64,000 bases of DNA from Desarmillaria ectypa. Taxonomy: Eukaryota; Basidiomycota; Agaricomycetes; Agaricales; Physalacriaceae. Shown here in pieces: positions 37,301-48,128 of this stretch (position 1 is its first letter; each line of letters starts with the position of its first letter). Made by a program: the position numbers and the translations under genes. The notes beneath the pieces are model-generated. The model was not told the origin of the DNA, ran no database searches, and worked only from the letters and a program-made list of their open reading frames with translations. The stretch spans positions 2,232,001 through 2,296,000 of the forward strand of contig JAUDYN010000009.1 in NCBI GenBank assembly GCA_030407005.1. Direction: 5' to 3'.

Positions 37301-38648
37301 ATATTAAGCGATCAAAAATTCGTGTTAGGTACGCCTCGTGAATGCTAGCAAGGCTGATCGACTTCAAGTTTCAGTAGCGTTGTTAGTCCCAGCCAGTATT
37401 GCTTTGCTGGTGACGAAACAAAATGGTAAATGTGAGAAGAAGGCATGGATATAGAGTACTCCGCGCTGAGTTCCTTCATATAGGAACTCTATCATGGCAC
37501 GTAACCTTCCCTCCAACGATGTGCTAATTTATACCTGTGGCCGGTCCCAGGTTTGGCCCTGAATTTTATCCTTAGGCTCACAGATTCCCGAATGCGGGAG
37601 TTAGAGCACAATTACCGGTTGACTCTGTGCGCATTGCCCTAGGTGCTCCCACGATGTGTTCTACACTGATTATGCGTCTTCTGTAGGGAACCATCACCCT
37701 TTCTTGCATTAAATGGAGAGGGATCACAGAGGAGTAAGAAGATAACGGCTTGAAGCCGGGCTTCCGAATTCATAATGTGACAAACGGTAGGAAAAGTCTA
37801 CCGTAAAGATGAAGGAGAGTACAAAACTGTCTTGCGTCACCACTCATCGTAATCTGAATGCCAAACCCAGGGTGTACATGAGAAGCTAGAGCCTGATGAA
37901 TGCGAACGATGGGTTCAAAACGTTCAGTGATGATTTTGGCTAAAGACGCGTGCTTTGTCCGTAAGCTCCTACTCAAACACCTGTCGAGCGTTCACTTACC
38001 CCCGTCATCTAGTTTTGACGAAAGATTGTACGTGTCAGGAGAGTCAATGCTCGGATTTCCCAGATGACTAGGAGTGACCAAACTTACCAGATAGTATAAT
38101 GGATTGACACCTATGCGGCCCTTCATTTCTTGACAAACAGCGAACAGCCACGAAGAGCACCGAACAGCTGCATACAACACATATGTGGCCGCCCAAGATA
38201 TTCTGTCCTGGCGACAACTGCCAGTGTGCCTGTGCCAGACGTGATATGAGCTTGAGACCTTGGTAATGGCTTTCGGCGTGCTCTGCAGACAGCGAAAGGT
38301 GCAGGCAGCGTGACGGACAGGTATCTCGGTACATTCAAGACGTCTGTAAAATGAAGGGCCACCACCGACGAACCTTCAGGCCAGGGTCCCAAATGTCACG
38401 GTGAAGTTTACCTACCGCCGCCCTAAGTTGATACGTGGAGCTGCAGAACGACCTTCTTATCGACTCTGTCGTGATATCCACTTGGTATTAACTAACCGAA
38501 ATCAAGAGGAGATATTATTTTGGTGCATGTATAAAGAGGCCCATAATTCTGCTCTCCTCGTATCATCATCCATAGCCGATCCTATTTCTCGTGAGTCGCA
38601 TCTCCTCTTGATGGCCAAGTGCTAACAGCATAACTCTACCAGAATAAC
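34343..38648. other. Long stretch without a gene I can support
   Basis: A minus-strand frame at 35515-36159 (214 codons) is hydrophobic in parts and could be a decayed membrane protein, but I find no consistent splice model and recognise no family. A minus-strand frame at 38123-38392 and a plus-strand frame at 36696-36968 are likewise unassigned. Confidence 0.35.
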
Positions 38649-39967
38649 ATGTCTGTTATCGTCTCTCATCGAATTGGTGGCTGGCTTCCTCGCGATCAGC
38701 GGGTCATCGACCGCTGGCTCGCCAAAAAGATCGCCCAGTGTTCTGCGGATCCCCAGCCTTTCCAACCCGTCATCCAAGAGTTCCAAGCCCTGATTGAAGG
38801 CGACGCAGAAATCTACATGGGATTTCATGTTTGATCAAGTACCAAACAAGCCACCTTACAACAACGACCCGACGGGGAAATCACAGGTAGGTTTACGTGA
38901 ATTTACTTGCTATTGTTTTCCTCGTCAGAGTCCAGCAACTTATATATCATTCTCCAGGTTCGCGATTACATGTCTATGTTGACGCTGTTCAACAAGGTCA
39001 TCTTCGAAGCTCCTGACTTTGAAGAATCAGAATATGCAGTCGGGCTGGTCGGCTTCCCAATCAATGCCATCCTCGATTGGCCTATGGGCACACCTGCAGG
39101 ATTCACCACATTCGTCAACCCCAAGGTGAACGATCAGTTCAAAAAGATGTTCGCCGTCTGGGAAACTTTCCTCACCTCCCCTGCTTCGTGCTCGTCCTTA
39201 CCACCGACACGACTGGCTGGTTTGGTCCCTCTGGGAGTGCCGCCATGCCCAACTTCACAGAGACATACGTGTGCGACCCCTCCGCACAGTATTATGGGTT
39301 CAAATCCTGGGATGACTTCTTCACCAGACAGTTCCAGCCTGGCGTGCGCCCCGTCGTGTTCCCGGAGAACAACCTGATTGTTAACAGCGCTTGCGAGTCG
39401 ACCGTCTATTGCATCGCTTCCAACATTCAAGCGCTTGACACCTGGCTCAAAGGCGAACCATACTCGCTCAACCACATGCTTAACAATGACCCTCTCGCAC
39501 CCCAGTTCGTCGGTGGGACCATTTATCAGGCTTTCCTGAGTGCCACAAAGTACCACTGCTGGCACAGTCCAGTGAACGGCACAGTCGTGAAGACCGTCAT
39601 GATCCCAGGCACGTACTACGCCGAGTCCCCCGCCATGGGATTCCCGAACCCTGACCCCGGCGCTCCTAATCTCTCGCAAGGCTTCATCACCGCCATAGCC
39701 ACTTGTGCGCTCATCTTCATCCAATCAGATAACTCCAACATCGGCTTGATGTGTTTCATAGCCGTTGGAATGGCACAGGTATCGACATGCGAGATCACCA
39801 TCAGTGAAGGTCAGAAGCTCGCAAAAGGCGTCGAGATGGGGATGTTCCACTTTGGAGGGTCTTCACACTGTCTTGTCTTCCGGCCGGAGACGAAGATCAC
39901 GTTCAGTCCGGACTACCCTGTTAATTCAGATGTTCCGCTCAGCGCTGCACTTGCTATCGTTGCTTGA
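38649..39967 (+). pseudogene. PsiD-like decarboxylase (phosphatidylserine decarboxylase fold), two frameshifts
   Basis: This is a relative of fungal phosphatidylserine-decarboxylase-type enzymes that includes the tryptophan decarboxylase PsiD; such enzymes self-cleave to form a pyruvoyl cofactor. The reading starts at ATG 38649, has an intron 38887-38957 and stops at 39967. Recognised blocks in order are: QPVIQEFQALIEGD; PPYNNDP; RDYM..LTLFNKVI; FKKMFAVW; WFGPSG; YYGFKSWDDFFTRQF; ACES; PYSLNHMLNNDP; WHSPVNGTV; and the self-cleavage region FHFGGSS at 39848-39865. The frame changes near 38820-38827 (between GF and MFDQ) and near 39190 (one base missing between SC and VLTTD). Apart from these two shifts the protein is well conserved, so decay is recent or the breaks are sequencing errors. 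The substrate is not determined. Confidence 0.8.
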
Positions 39968-40224
39968 GACCGATAATGGTGGTGACGGAGGCTGGACTTG
40001 GTTATACAAATTGTATGATTGATAAATAATTATGGATCAATATTCAACTATAATCGGCCTTGCCATCTTTACTCTCTCTAATTAAATAGCCATCTTGTGA
40101 CTTTCATTTTTGCTTCAAATATGACTGTCGCTTCAAGAATACATTGATGGATGGCTGACATGATACTGTCTCCCTGCTCCTAATTTCCCCCCAATTACAG
40201 CTCAAGACTTGGAAACTGGCACCA
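39968..40224. other. Boundary between gene space and CpG-depleted repeat region
   Basis: This is the 3' flank of the decarboxylase. CpG dinucleotides become rare shortly after 40,260. Confidence 0.5.
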
Positions 40225-40641
40225 TTGTCTTCCCCGATATGGCATTGCATACTGACCATAGATGAGGGTTCAACTCTCACAGAATTGCTATGTCTTAGTG
40301 GTGGGGCAACCACTGCTGCAAGCTTACATAACCCTGAATATCCATGTGCAGGTGGGCCTTTGCATTCAGTAAGAATTCATGATATTTTTCCATATGCTTT
40401 AAGAGAACAAGGCTTCAATTATTTTATTTATAGGAACTATCTCATTGATGCTTCTTTCTATGAAAAGGTCAACTCCAGTGGTGTGTCTATATTCAAGGGG
40501 AAGTGTGAACTAAGAGAAGGATTTATCAATGGCAGGAACTTGGGCCCAACATTGAGAGAGCCTTGGACATGTTTGATCAGTGGTTGGTATATCACATTTT
40601 GTTCTCTCATGATTTGCCCACATCTAAAAGGTAGTCAATGA
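40225..40641 (+). other. Open frame of unknown origin in CpG-depleted DNA
   Basis: An ATG-to-stop frame of 138 codons. I recognise no domain. Its strongly CpG-depleted DNA and position beside retrotransposon sequence suggest an old repeat-derived ORF rather than a host gene. Confidence 0.25.
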
Positions 40642-41421
40642 GCTCTGATTTTATTTGAAATGCAGATGAAAGCTGGAGTGACCAAAATCACCACTCCATG
40701 GCCAATCACCATATACACTGTCCTTCAGAAGTGACCAGATCACAGGTGACATCCAGTCTCCAGTGGATATTTTGGTATGGACTTTGATTCAGCTGTATTT
40801 GACACTTCTCCATCATTAGGAAAACAGAACACCAAGATATATAATAGTATAAGCAGTATATACCTTAAATGGCCCCATAGCTAAGTACCCTCTTACATAC
40901 CATTCAGCTAATGTTACATACCATGACATTGCATGCCATAGCTCACCCATAAATATCCTGTAGCAGTCACATACCTGTACCATTACTCAATATATCTCAT
41001 ACATAGCATATAAATCCATATAAATCAAGCAGCAAAATCAAATGTATTCATAGACTATGCTTAAACACAGCATATACTATATGCTATATCCTGTGTAACA
41101 GCCACCAAAAATGGGAGCAGAAGTAGAGTGGATCCAACAATAAAATAACACTTTCTTCATGATAAACTGACCTAGAAATCATGAGACTCAGTAGTACAGC
41201 TTTAATTTATCAGGGACAGCCTCACTTGCATCTGATTTTTGCACCTGATGACAGAAATAGAGGTAATATAGCTATGACAGGATCACCATAGGGCTCCAAT
41301 AATCCTATGATTGGCATGTTTAGTCAGTATAAAGATGGCAATGATGAAGAATATACCAAAAACCTGTTAGTGATCAACTTAACAAACAAGGTCAAATACC
41401 TAGGCTGCTTTGCATTCAGGC
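40642..41421. other. CpG-depleted DNA without a recognisable gene
   Basis: AT-rich sequence with many TG/CA dinucleotides and almost no CG. Probably decayed repeat DNA. Confidence 0.45.
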
Positions 41422-42184
41422 TGTTAGGATTTGAGAGTTGAGCCAAGATGATGGCAATCCGGCATTATGCTGAACTTGCTGGTCAAGAGAGAAGTATTAG
41501 GAAACTTGTAGAAGATTCTAGTAAATTAGCATTTAGTATATAAGTAGGTACAGTAGTGTACATCTGCATGTGTTTGCAGAGCTCAGCCAAGTGCAATACT
41601 ATTGGCCTGACACTGCACATGTACTAACTGGGAACAAACTGATCTATTCATCCCCTGTTTTTCACAACACAGGCAGTCACCTATGGTGTTATCACTGGTA
41701 TGTATGGAGTACAGTAACTAAGGTCTGAGTGCATAAAGAAGGAAAATGTTATGATTTCACCCATTTTTCTTATCTTATCTCAGGTGCCTATCTTATTATA
41801 TCTAATCTAGGCACCTATCATGAATCATGGACCAGTTGCCTTGCCACTATCAAATGACTATGGCAATTGTGCTGCAGCTCACAACACTCACCTGCCTACC
41901 ATCTTGTACTTATTGTTTCACACACAGTTATTATATAGACACATCTATTATTAGGACCAAGACTTGAGTATATAAGTAGCATAGCTCTCACTGTATATTC
42001 TCCAGCTTCATGCTAAAGTTAATCTATACTGAACTTCTCTTGTTGACTATTCTCCTTACTCAGACCAAGACTTAGTCTCCTCACTTCCTTGTGACAAGTG
42101 CTTTGTGACTCATTGGGTGACTGAATGAACATGATACAGCCCTTTGTTTATGCTTGTTTGTTATACCAGAGTCCAGGTCTAACA
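41422..42184 (+). repeat. LTR-like block of the oldest Ty3/Gypsy relic
   Basis: It begins TGTTAGGA and ends TCTAACA, the inverted terminal pattern of an LTR, and is 763 bp long. It contains TATATAAGTAG near 41538 and 41970, a promoter motif shared by the other LTR-like blocks here. Gag-like plus-strand sequence follows, so it would be the 5' LTR. Its partner is not in the window. Confidence 0.5.
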
Positions 42185-42975
42185 ATTAGCTTGAAACTTC
42201 TTACCTTCCCTTTCTTCAGTGACCATCACACTGAAGAAACTGAATGCAAACATTTACTGACATCTCCACCAAAACACTCATCATTCTCATAACAGCCATT
42301 AGAGCTGTAATGGGGACTGTTACTGTCTTAATTCTATTATACTATTATTTCTACAAAATACACTCATAGATAACTCATGTTAATCCCTTCTGCCCTAACT
42401 AATGAAATCTCACTCTCTGGCCTCATATCTATCTATCCCACCACTGTATCTGTTACAATTTCACTTATTTTTTCACAGTTATCTTATCTTCTATGTAGGC
42501 ACTGGATTATCATATTGAATCTCAGCACCTATATAGATATGGAACTATGGCTCGCAACAGTCATTCCACTATACCATTGCCACTAAATGTTTTATGCATG
42601 GACATATGCATACATATCTATTATTAGAATCTGTACTTTAGTATAGCATAGCTCTCACTGTATATTCTCCAGCTCCAAGCTAAGTTTAATCATACCAAAC
42701 TTTACTTATTGCACTTGCCTGAAGCTAAGCCTTTAGCCTTGACTCTTAGTCAACAACAAGTAGACTCATTGGGTGACTGTACAAATGTGATATAGTCCAG
42801 TGTTTACCATTGTTGTCCAATGGAGTTTAGGCCTAACAATTAGCTTGAAGCTTCTCTTTCCCTTTTCTCCAGCCAACACCATCACTGCTGAAAACTGAAT
42901 ACAAACCACCACTGACATTTCAACCCAGACTCTCATAATTCTTATAACAGCAATCCTAGCTGTAACAAGGACCTT
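41755..42975 (+). repeat. Diverged tandem duplication of LTR end plus 5' leader
   Basis: The segment about 41755-42330 recurs at about 42465-42975, offset near 654 bp. Both copies share GCATAGCTCTCACTGTATATT, CATTGGGTGACTG, CTAACAATTAGCTTGAA and a following leader. The second copy lacks the 5' part of the LTR. Confidence 0.55.
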
Positions 42976-43089
42976 CACCCTTTTTCTCCTAATCATTTGT
43001 TACCACCATGAAATATACCAGTATATAATATGTGCATTCTGCATCAATCAATGCAACATTAATCTCTGATTTAATATCTATCTGCCATG

Positions 43090-43938
43090 ACATTATATTA
43101 TCATCCAGCCCCATGGAAGCATCTTCATGATGCTCAGACCCCTATCAGAAACTAAGTCAAACCTGCCTGATACTTGAAATACTGAAGATGATATTACCAA
43201 AGAAGGGCAACATATCCTCCTTGAAAACAACATTAAAATTGAAAACCCAGCAACCATCCAAAGAGGAGAGTCTGATGATAGTGATGTCACAAGCAGATTT
43301 GGCCTAAGGCTTAAGACTAGAGACTCCATACTTCATAATATCGATATATTCAGCCTACACTCTCCTAGCACTGATAACAGTGACCCCTATAATCCAAACT
43401 CATCCACCAAATCAACCTATGCAGCCTACATGGTCCAAGACTACCATTATATCTCTAACAGTCACCCAGACTCTCCAACACTCAGGTATACTAAGCAAGA
43501 AGAATGAGACTGGGCAATCTATCAGTATACTCAACTGGCATATCTATTGATCTCCACCACTGAGCCAGAAGTTGACACCCTCATTGATACTATAACAAAC
43601 CATTCTTCTACCACTGAGTATTATAATATGATCCTCACAGCTCTAAATGAGCTTGGGATCCACATGCAGGAGGCATGGAATGAATATCATCAAGAGCATA
43701 TACTTGCTCTTGACTCCCACTGCATATTTAGCAGCCAGCTACTGGAAGAAGAAGACAAGATCTACTGCAGAAGATGGTACTGGAACACTATCAGGAGCAT
43801 CCCAGAAGAGCAGGCTAGGGCTTTCAAGGAAGAAGCCCTTGCTAGCCATGGGAATAGGTGGTCTAAGTGGCCATGTTACCATTATAGACCAACTGCTGCC
43901 TATGCCCTGCCCCCACTCACTAAGCAGGAGCAGTTACA
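43090..43938 (+). pseudogene. Gag-like region of oldest Ty3/Gypsy relic, left half
   Basis: A degenerate plus-strand reading frame whose last part is open from 43547. It is cut at 43938 by the minus-strand chromovirus (TSD TTACA). With the inserted element and one TSD copy removed, the same frame continues at 63042 for many codons, with one TGA, into a gag-type region. It carries stops and is strongly CpG-depleted. Function: structural Gag of an LTR retrotransposon, now dead. Confidence 0.5.
43934..43938. repeat. Target-site duplication TTACA, left copy
   Basis: Identical to 63037-63041, directly flanking the LTRs of the middle element. Confidence 0.85.
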
Positions 43939-44356
43939 TGTTAGGGCCTGACTTAGGCACGTGACTTGGGATGTCAGCTGACCCCTCTGGGCTGTTATGC
44001 ATTCAAACAGTTACCCAATAGAGAGATTAGGCCGGGTCTTTAGTATAGTGCAAGTAAGCAGTATATGGATTAAGCTTAGTCGAAAGATAGAGTACAATGA
44101 TGTAGTTTACTTTGTTTATATACTATTTCTACAGCAATATATTTAGATGAAACATTAGAGTCCATGCTTGAATGGTGTCGAGGTTGGGTGGTCTGGAAGG
44201 ATCATTGGTCTAATAGAAAGCATCTGGGGTGACAGACAGTGAGAATGAGGGTAAGGTTTGGTGAGTGGATGGATATGAGTTGGAATCATTTGGTGATTAG
44301 ATGGATGAGTCATGATGATGACTCAGATAAGATAAGATAACGAAAAAATCATAACA
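43939..44356 (-). repeat. 3' LTR of middle chromovirus
   Basis: 418 bp, TGTTAGG...ATAACA, paired with 62620-63036. Most differences between the two copies are CG/TG/CA interchanges. Confidence 0.9.
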
Positions 44357-44367
44357 TTACCCCCTTG
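44357..44367 (-). promoter_or_regulatory. Polypurine tract of middle chromovirus
   Basis: The minus strand reads CAAGGGGGTAA immediately before the 3' LTR, the expected place and composition for the plus-strand primer. Confidence 0.6.
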
Positions 44368-44508
44368 TTAAAGCAGTCATCCTGACTGCTAAGGCTCTTC
44401 TTCTGGGATGTCGAACTGTGTTTTGATTTGACTGATCCAGTACTGATCAATCAGTTTTTTCCATACCTTTTCATCTGGATTGACTATCCATTTGGTATAT
44501 CCATCCTT

Positions 44509-46305
44509 TCATTCAGCAAGGTAGGCTACGTTGCCATGTTCTGAGTACTCATGGTTTAGGATCTTGACCACTACCTTGTTCTTGGTTATGATTTTTGGAG
44601 TATATATGGCATGGTTTATGCTGGCCTGATACTCTTGGATCACTTCCAATGTGTTTGTCATCTCATTTTCTCGAACCCATGAGTTGTGTTCATGGGTCCA
44701 TCCCTTCCATTTGATCAAATAGTCTGTGACTTTCCTGGATGGTTGTCCCCTTTTTGAGCACACTTTCCTTGTACGTGAGTCCAAGACTTCTTCAATTTCA
44801 TACTCCTCTTGACCATCAATGAGATTGGGAGGAGGAGGCAGCAGTTGTTGTTGGTTCGGGAATGAAGGTGCAATGTAAGGGGTTAACAACTTTTTGTTGA
44901 ATCAGGGGTGAATTTTCCAATGAGGTGGCAGCTTTAACTTGTACGCTGCTGCTCCTGACTTTTCGACAATTTCAAATGGTCCTGTTCATTTATTGTCAAG
45001 TTTCTTCTTAGGATGTGGAAGATGTAGGTTGGTGGTATCAAGCCAAACCTTGTCACTGATCTGATATTCCCATGGTGCTTGTTTCCGTTTGTCATATTGT
45101 GCCTTCATTTGCACTGCTGCTTTTTCCAATGCATTGTGTACCTCCTTATGGACCTTGGCCATTGTTTTGGTGAAGTCAACTGCTGCTGGATTTGCGAAGC
45201 TGGTCTTCTGGATTGACTCGGGGATGAGTCAAGGATTGCATCCATAAAGGACCATGAAAGGACTTTTGCCTGTGGCCAAATGAATTTGGTTGTTGTGGGC
45301 AAATTCAGTGAGGGGTAGCCATGCAACCCAATCTACTTGTCGATGATTGACAAAGATGCGAAGGTATTTTTCAACCTCCTGGTTTACTCTCTCTGTCTGT
45401 CCATCTGTCTGGGGATGGTATGCTGTTGAGGCATTTTGCATGATATCAAGCATTCAGTAGAGTTCCTTCATGAATGCTGATATGAACTGTGGTCCTTGAT
45501 CTGAAATGACCACTTGCAGCATACTATGTTTGGTGTATACATGGTTTTGGAGCATTAGAGCCCATCCTTCAGTGGATAATTCCTCATTACATGGAATTAG
45601 AAGTATGTTTTTAGAGAATTGGTCTATGATGACGAGTAAGGCATTGAAGCCTTCTGATTCCAGGAGTCCAGTGATCATGTCGACTGAGATATGCATCCAT
45701 GGAGTATCAGGGATTGTGTTGGGATGAAGAGGTGCTGCCTTGGCCTGCATGTCACTCTTCATTTGTTGACAAGTCTCACATCCCTTGATATAGGACTCGA
45801 CATCTTTCTTCATCTTGGGCCACCAATATTTGTGAAGAATGAGTTCTTTTGTCTTTGCGATCCCTGGGTGTCCGGCAGTGATGTGATCGTGGTATTGGGA
45901 AATGATCTCACCACATAGAGCAGGGTCATTGGGGATATAGACTTGTCTGTCATACCACAAGATTTCGTCTTCCAGAGTAATTCCTCATTCATGGTTGAGG
46001 GATTTTTCAATCCCCTGGTCCCATTGGTTCTTCTGTCAGGTTGCATCTCTTATATGTGTGGTTCGTTCTTTGGTTGTGGGCAGTATTAATGCCCAGAAGT
46101 GTTCTGGGGACAGGACAACAATGTCTTGGTTGTCCTCCTTTCCTTGATCATGATCATCTTGTCTGCTGAGAAGATTGGCCTTCTTGTTCGCAGTTCCGGC
46201 TTTGTGTTGAAGGACAAAGTGGTACTTGGCTAGTTCAGTGACCCACCAAGCTTGTCGGTAGTTCAGCTTCTGGGGTTTCCGGAAATATTGGAGATTCTGG
46301 TGATC
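44509..46305 (-). pseudogene. RNase H end, integrase and chromodomain of middle chromovirus
   Basis: The 3' half of pol. From right to left: the end of RNase H (after the break at 46305), the integrase zinc-binding HHCC region (H..H and CETCQQ near 45770), the DDE core (SVDMITG near 45680; VISDQGPQF near 45495; [11 protein letters not shown] near 45390), and a chromodomain (YEIEEVLDSR..YLIKWKGW..NSWV, about 44640-44835) before the stop at 44509. Internal stops and shifts occur at 45453, 45228, about 45000 and about 44900. Chromodomains direct such elements to heterochromatin. Confidence 0.85.
46301..46305. repeat. Target-site duplication TGATC, left copy
   Basis: Identical to 55621-55625, flanking the LTRs of the young element. 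Removing the element and one copy restores the RNase H reading frame. Confidence 0.9.
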
Positions 46306-46802
46306 TGTTAGGAATCCGGCTAATTTGACTAAGTACGATCCTGTAGTACTAGTTCAAGAACTATGCCGAAAGCGAATGTAGAATAATGGGTCCAGTTTTA
46401 CCAAGAAGGCTCCGACCGAGAGTTTAGCAAGCGCTAGGCGTAGCTAAGAAGATCCGAAAAGCGCTTGGCGTAGTCGGTAAGCGAGATGTTCGGCAAGCGC
46501 TTGGCATAACCGACCTCTTTCACTTAGGTTCACACTAGGTCGTGGAGTTCAAGAAGTAAAAATTAGATATCCTTTTGCATACTACGATACTCGAATATAT
46601 ATATTGTACTTGAGTGAAGGTTCTGGAAGATGATAGTCACAAGAATATACTGGAAGAGTATCGAAGAAGGTAGAAGAAGAAGGAAAAAGAAAGAAAAAGA
46701 AAGAAAGGAGAAATAACGAAAATTATATAATTATTCGTGATAATTGGTACAGTAAGTGGTCAGTGACTGTTGACTAATGTTACCTGACTGACATCCATAA
46801 CA
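46306..46802 (-). repeat. 3' LTR of young chromovirus
   Basis: 497 bp, TGTTAGGA...CATAACA. It contains three imperfect copies of AAGCGCTTGGCGTA between about 46428 and 46508. Confidence 0.95.
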
Positions 46803-46814
46803 GAGCCCCCCCAG
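46803..46814 (-). promoter_or_regulatory. Polypurine tract of young chromovirus
   Basis: The minus strand reads CTGGGGGGGCTC directly before the 3' LTR, the expected plus-strand priming tract. Confidence 0.7.
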
Positions 46815-46829
46815 TCAACAATTGCCGAC

Positions 46830-47864
46830 TCAACCTTCCAAGGACAGGTTTCCCATTAGTTCCATAACATCCTCAATAACCGAATCTTTCATTTCGAAGT
46901 CGGTACTAGGGGTGAGTGTAGCTGTGGAAGGGGTGCCGGAAGTAGAGGAAGTGTTGTTTTCGGCATAATTCGTGATAAGGCGAGGCAAGTCCTCGAAGAA
47001 GGAAGTTCGCGGGTATCGCGGGTCATAGGGGAAATGAATATATGCGGCTAAGTCAGGGTAACCGATGGGGGAGTAAGGGATATAACGCGTGAGGGCTTGC
47101 TCGTCGTTGGTGTAGTAGTGCATAGTGATCTCTTCGGCTGTGAGACCCTGGCGACGGGCCTCCGCTAAGACCGTAGCAGGGGAGACATGGAATAGAAATT
47201 CATCCCAGCTCATCCCTACGAATGCGCCCCAGTTGATGCGAGCTTGGAACCCTTTCCCTATGCTGTAATTGATCCTTGAGGCCAGCCATGTGATGCCTAC
47301 GCGTAGTGCCTGCTGGAAGGCCCTGAGGGTGTCCAGGAGCTCGTCGCGAGAGCGGCAGGCGAGAGTAAAGAGATAGTTCGGGTGGCAATGGAAATGAGTG
47401 ATGTTTACTTTGTTTTGTGAGGAAATACCGAGCTCTTCGAATGCTGATTCTGGAATGGTGAGTGGGCGCTGAGATCTTCCCTGGTATGGAGTAATGTTGT
47501 GTACAGCGGCCATGACGATGTCCGAGAGGGTTTGGAGGATGGCCCATCCTGCTGACCCAAGCATGTAAGAAGGCTTGTAGATCATCTGGTCACCCTGTTT
47601 GGCAGCGACGATATGCTTGTCCAGGTTGGTCAGGAAGGCAGTGTCATTTCCGAGGATACTCTCAAAAAGTGCAAGGAGTACTGGGTGGTGGACGGCCATG
47701 CGGAATGAGTGGAGATAGTGGTTACGATCGAACGTGGTAATAGAACCCTGGTGGAAGGACATTCTGAGAAATAGACTTGGTTTTATGCGCAAAATATGGA
47801 TTTGGATGAAGAGTAAAGGCAGATGGCTAATCCTCAAGTGGGATAGTTTGGAATGAGGCATCAT
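46830..47864 (-). CDS. Extra ORF between pol and 3' LTR of young chromovirus, unknown function
   Basis: I do not recognise this protein. The frame is open for 344 codons from ATG 47864; a second ATG at 47762 (Met35) would give 310 residues. The first 34 residues hold a hydrophobic stretch (LPLLFIQIHI) that could be a signal or anchor, or could be untranslated leader. The body is mostly globular-looking and rich in Ala, Leu, His and Tyr; the tail (last ~40 residues) is Ser/Thr-rich then acidic. It starts 265 nt after the pol stop and ends 28 nt before the LTR, the place where some elements carry env-like or accessory genes. No strong transmembrane helix is evident in the body. It has no internal stop, and CpG content is like gag-pol. 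How it would be expressed is unclear. Confidence 0.6.
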   Translation of the reverse strand: MMPHSKLSHLRISHLPLLFIQIHILRIKPSLFLRMSFHQGSITTFDRNHYLHSFRMAVHHPVLLALFESILGNDTAFLTNLDKHIVAAKQGDQMIYKPSYMLGSAGWAILQTLSDIVMAAVHNITPYQGRSQRPLTIPESAFEELGISSQNKVNITHFHCHPNYLFTLACRSRDELLDTLRAFQQALRVGITWLASRINYSIGKGFQARINWGAFVGMSWDEFLFHVSPATVLAEARRQGLTAEEITMHYYTNDEQALTRYIPYSPIGYPDLAAYIHFPYDPRYPRTSFFEDLPRLITNYAENNTSSTSGTPSTATLTPSTDFEMKDSVIEDVMELMGNLSLEG

Positions 47865-48128
47865 TCCATGCTTTGTCGGTCTTTATACTAGATTTCACTG
47901 AAATTTTATTCGGTGTCCGAAAATTGTCGAAGGTCATCGAACAAGGCTTATTCATGAACAAAGGATTATGCCTTGAACAAAAGAATTTTGTTGAACAAAG
48001 AAGTGTATTATTGAGTGATGCCGTAGTGTAGTTTGATGTCAAAAAAAAAAAATGAAGAATATCCGGTATGTCTCTGGGACGTCACACATTGATCATCCTT
48101 TGCTGATAGCACATTGTGGTGGCTGTGA

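Noticed and set aside
39134..39724. 196-codon minus-strand frame
   Set aside because: It is the antisense shadow of the conserved decarboxylase sequence on the plus strand.
47200..47547. 115-codon minus-strand frame inside the extra ORF of the young element
   Set aside because: It is an alternative frame of the 344-codon ORF; nothing suggests it is translated.
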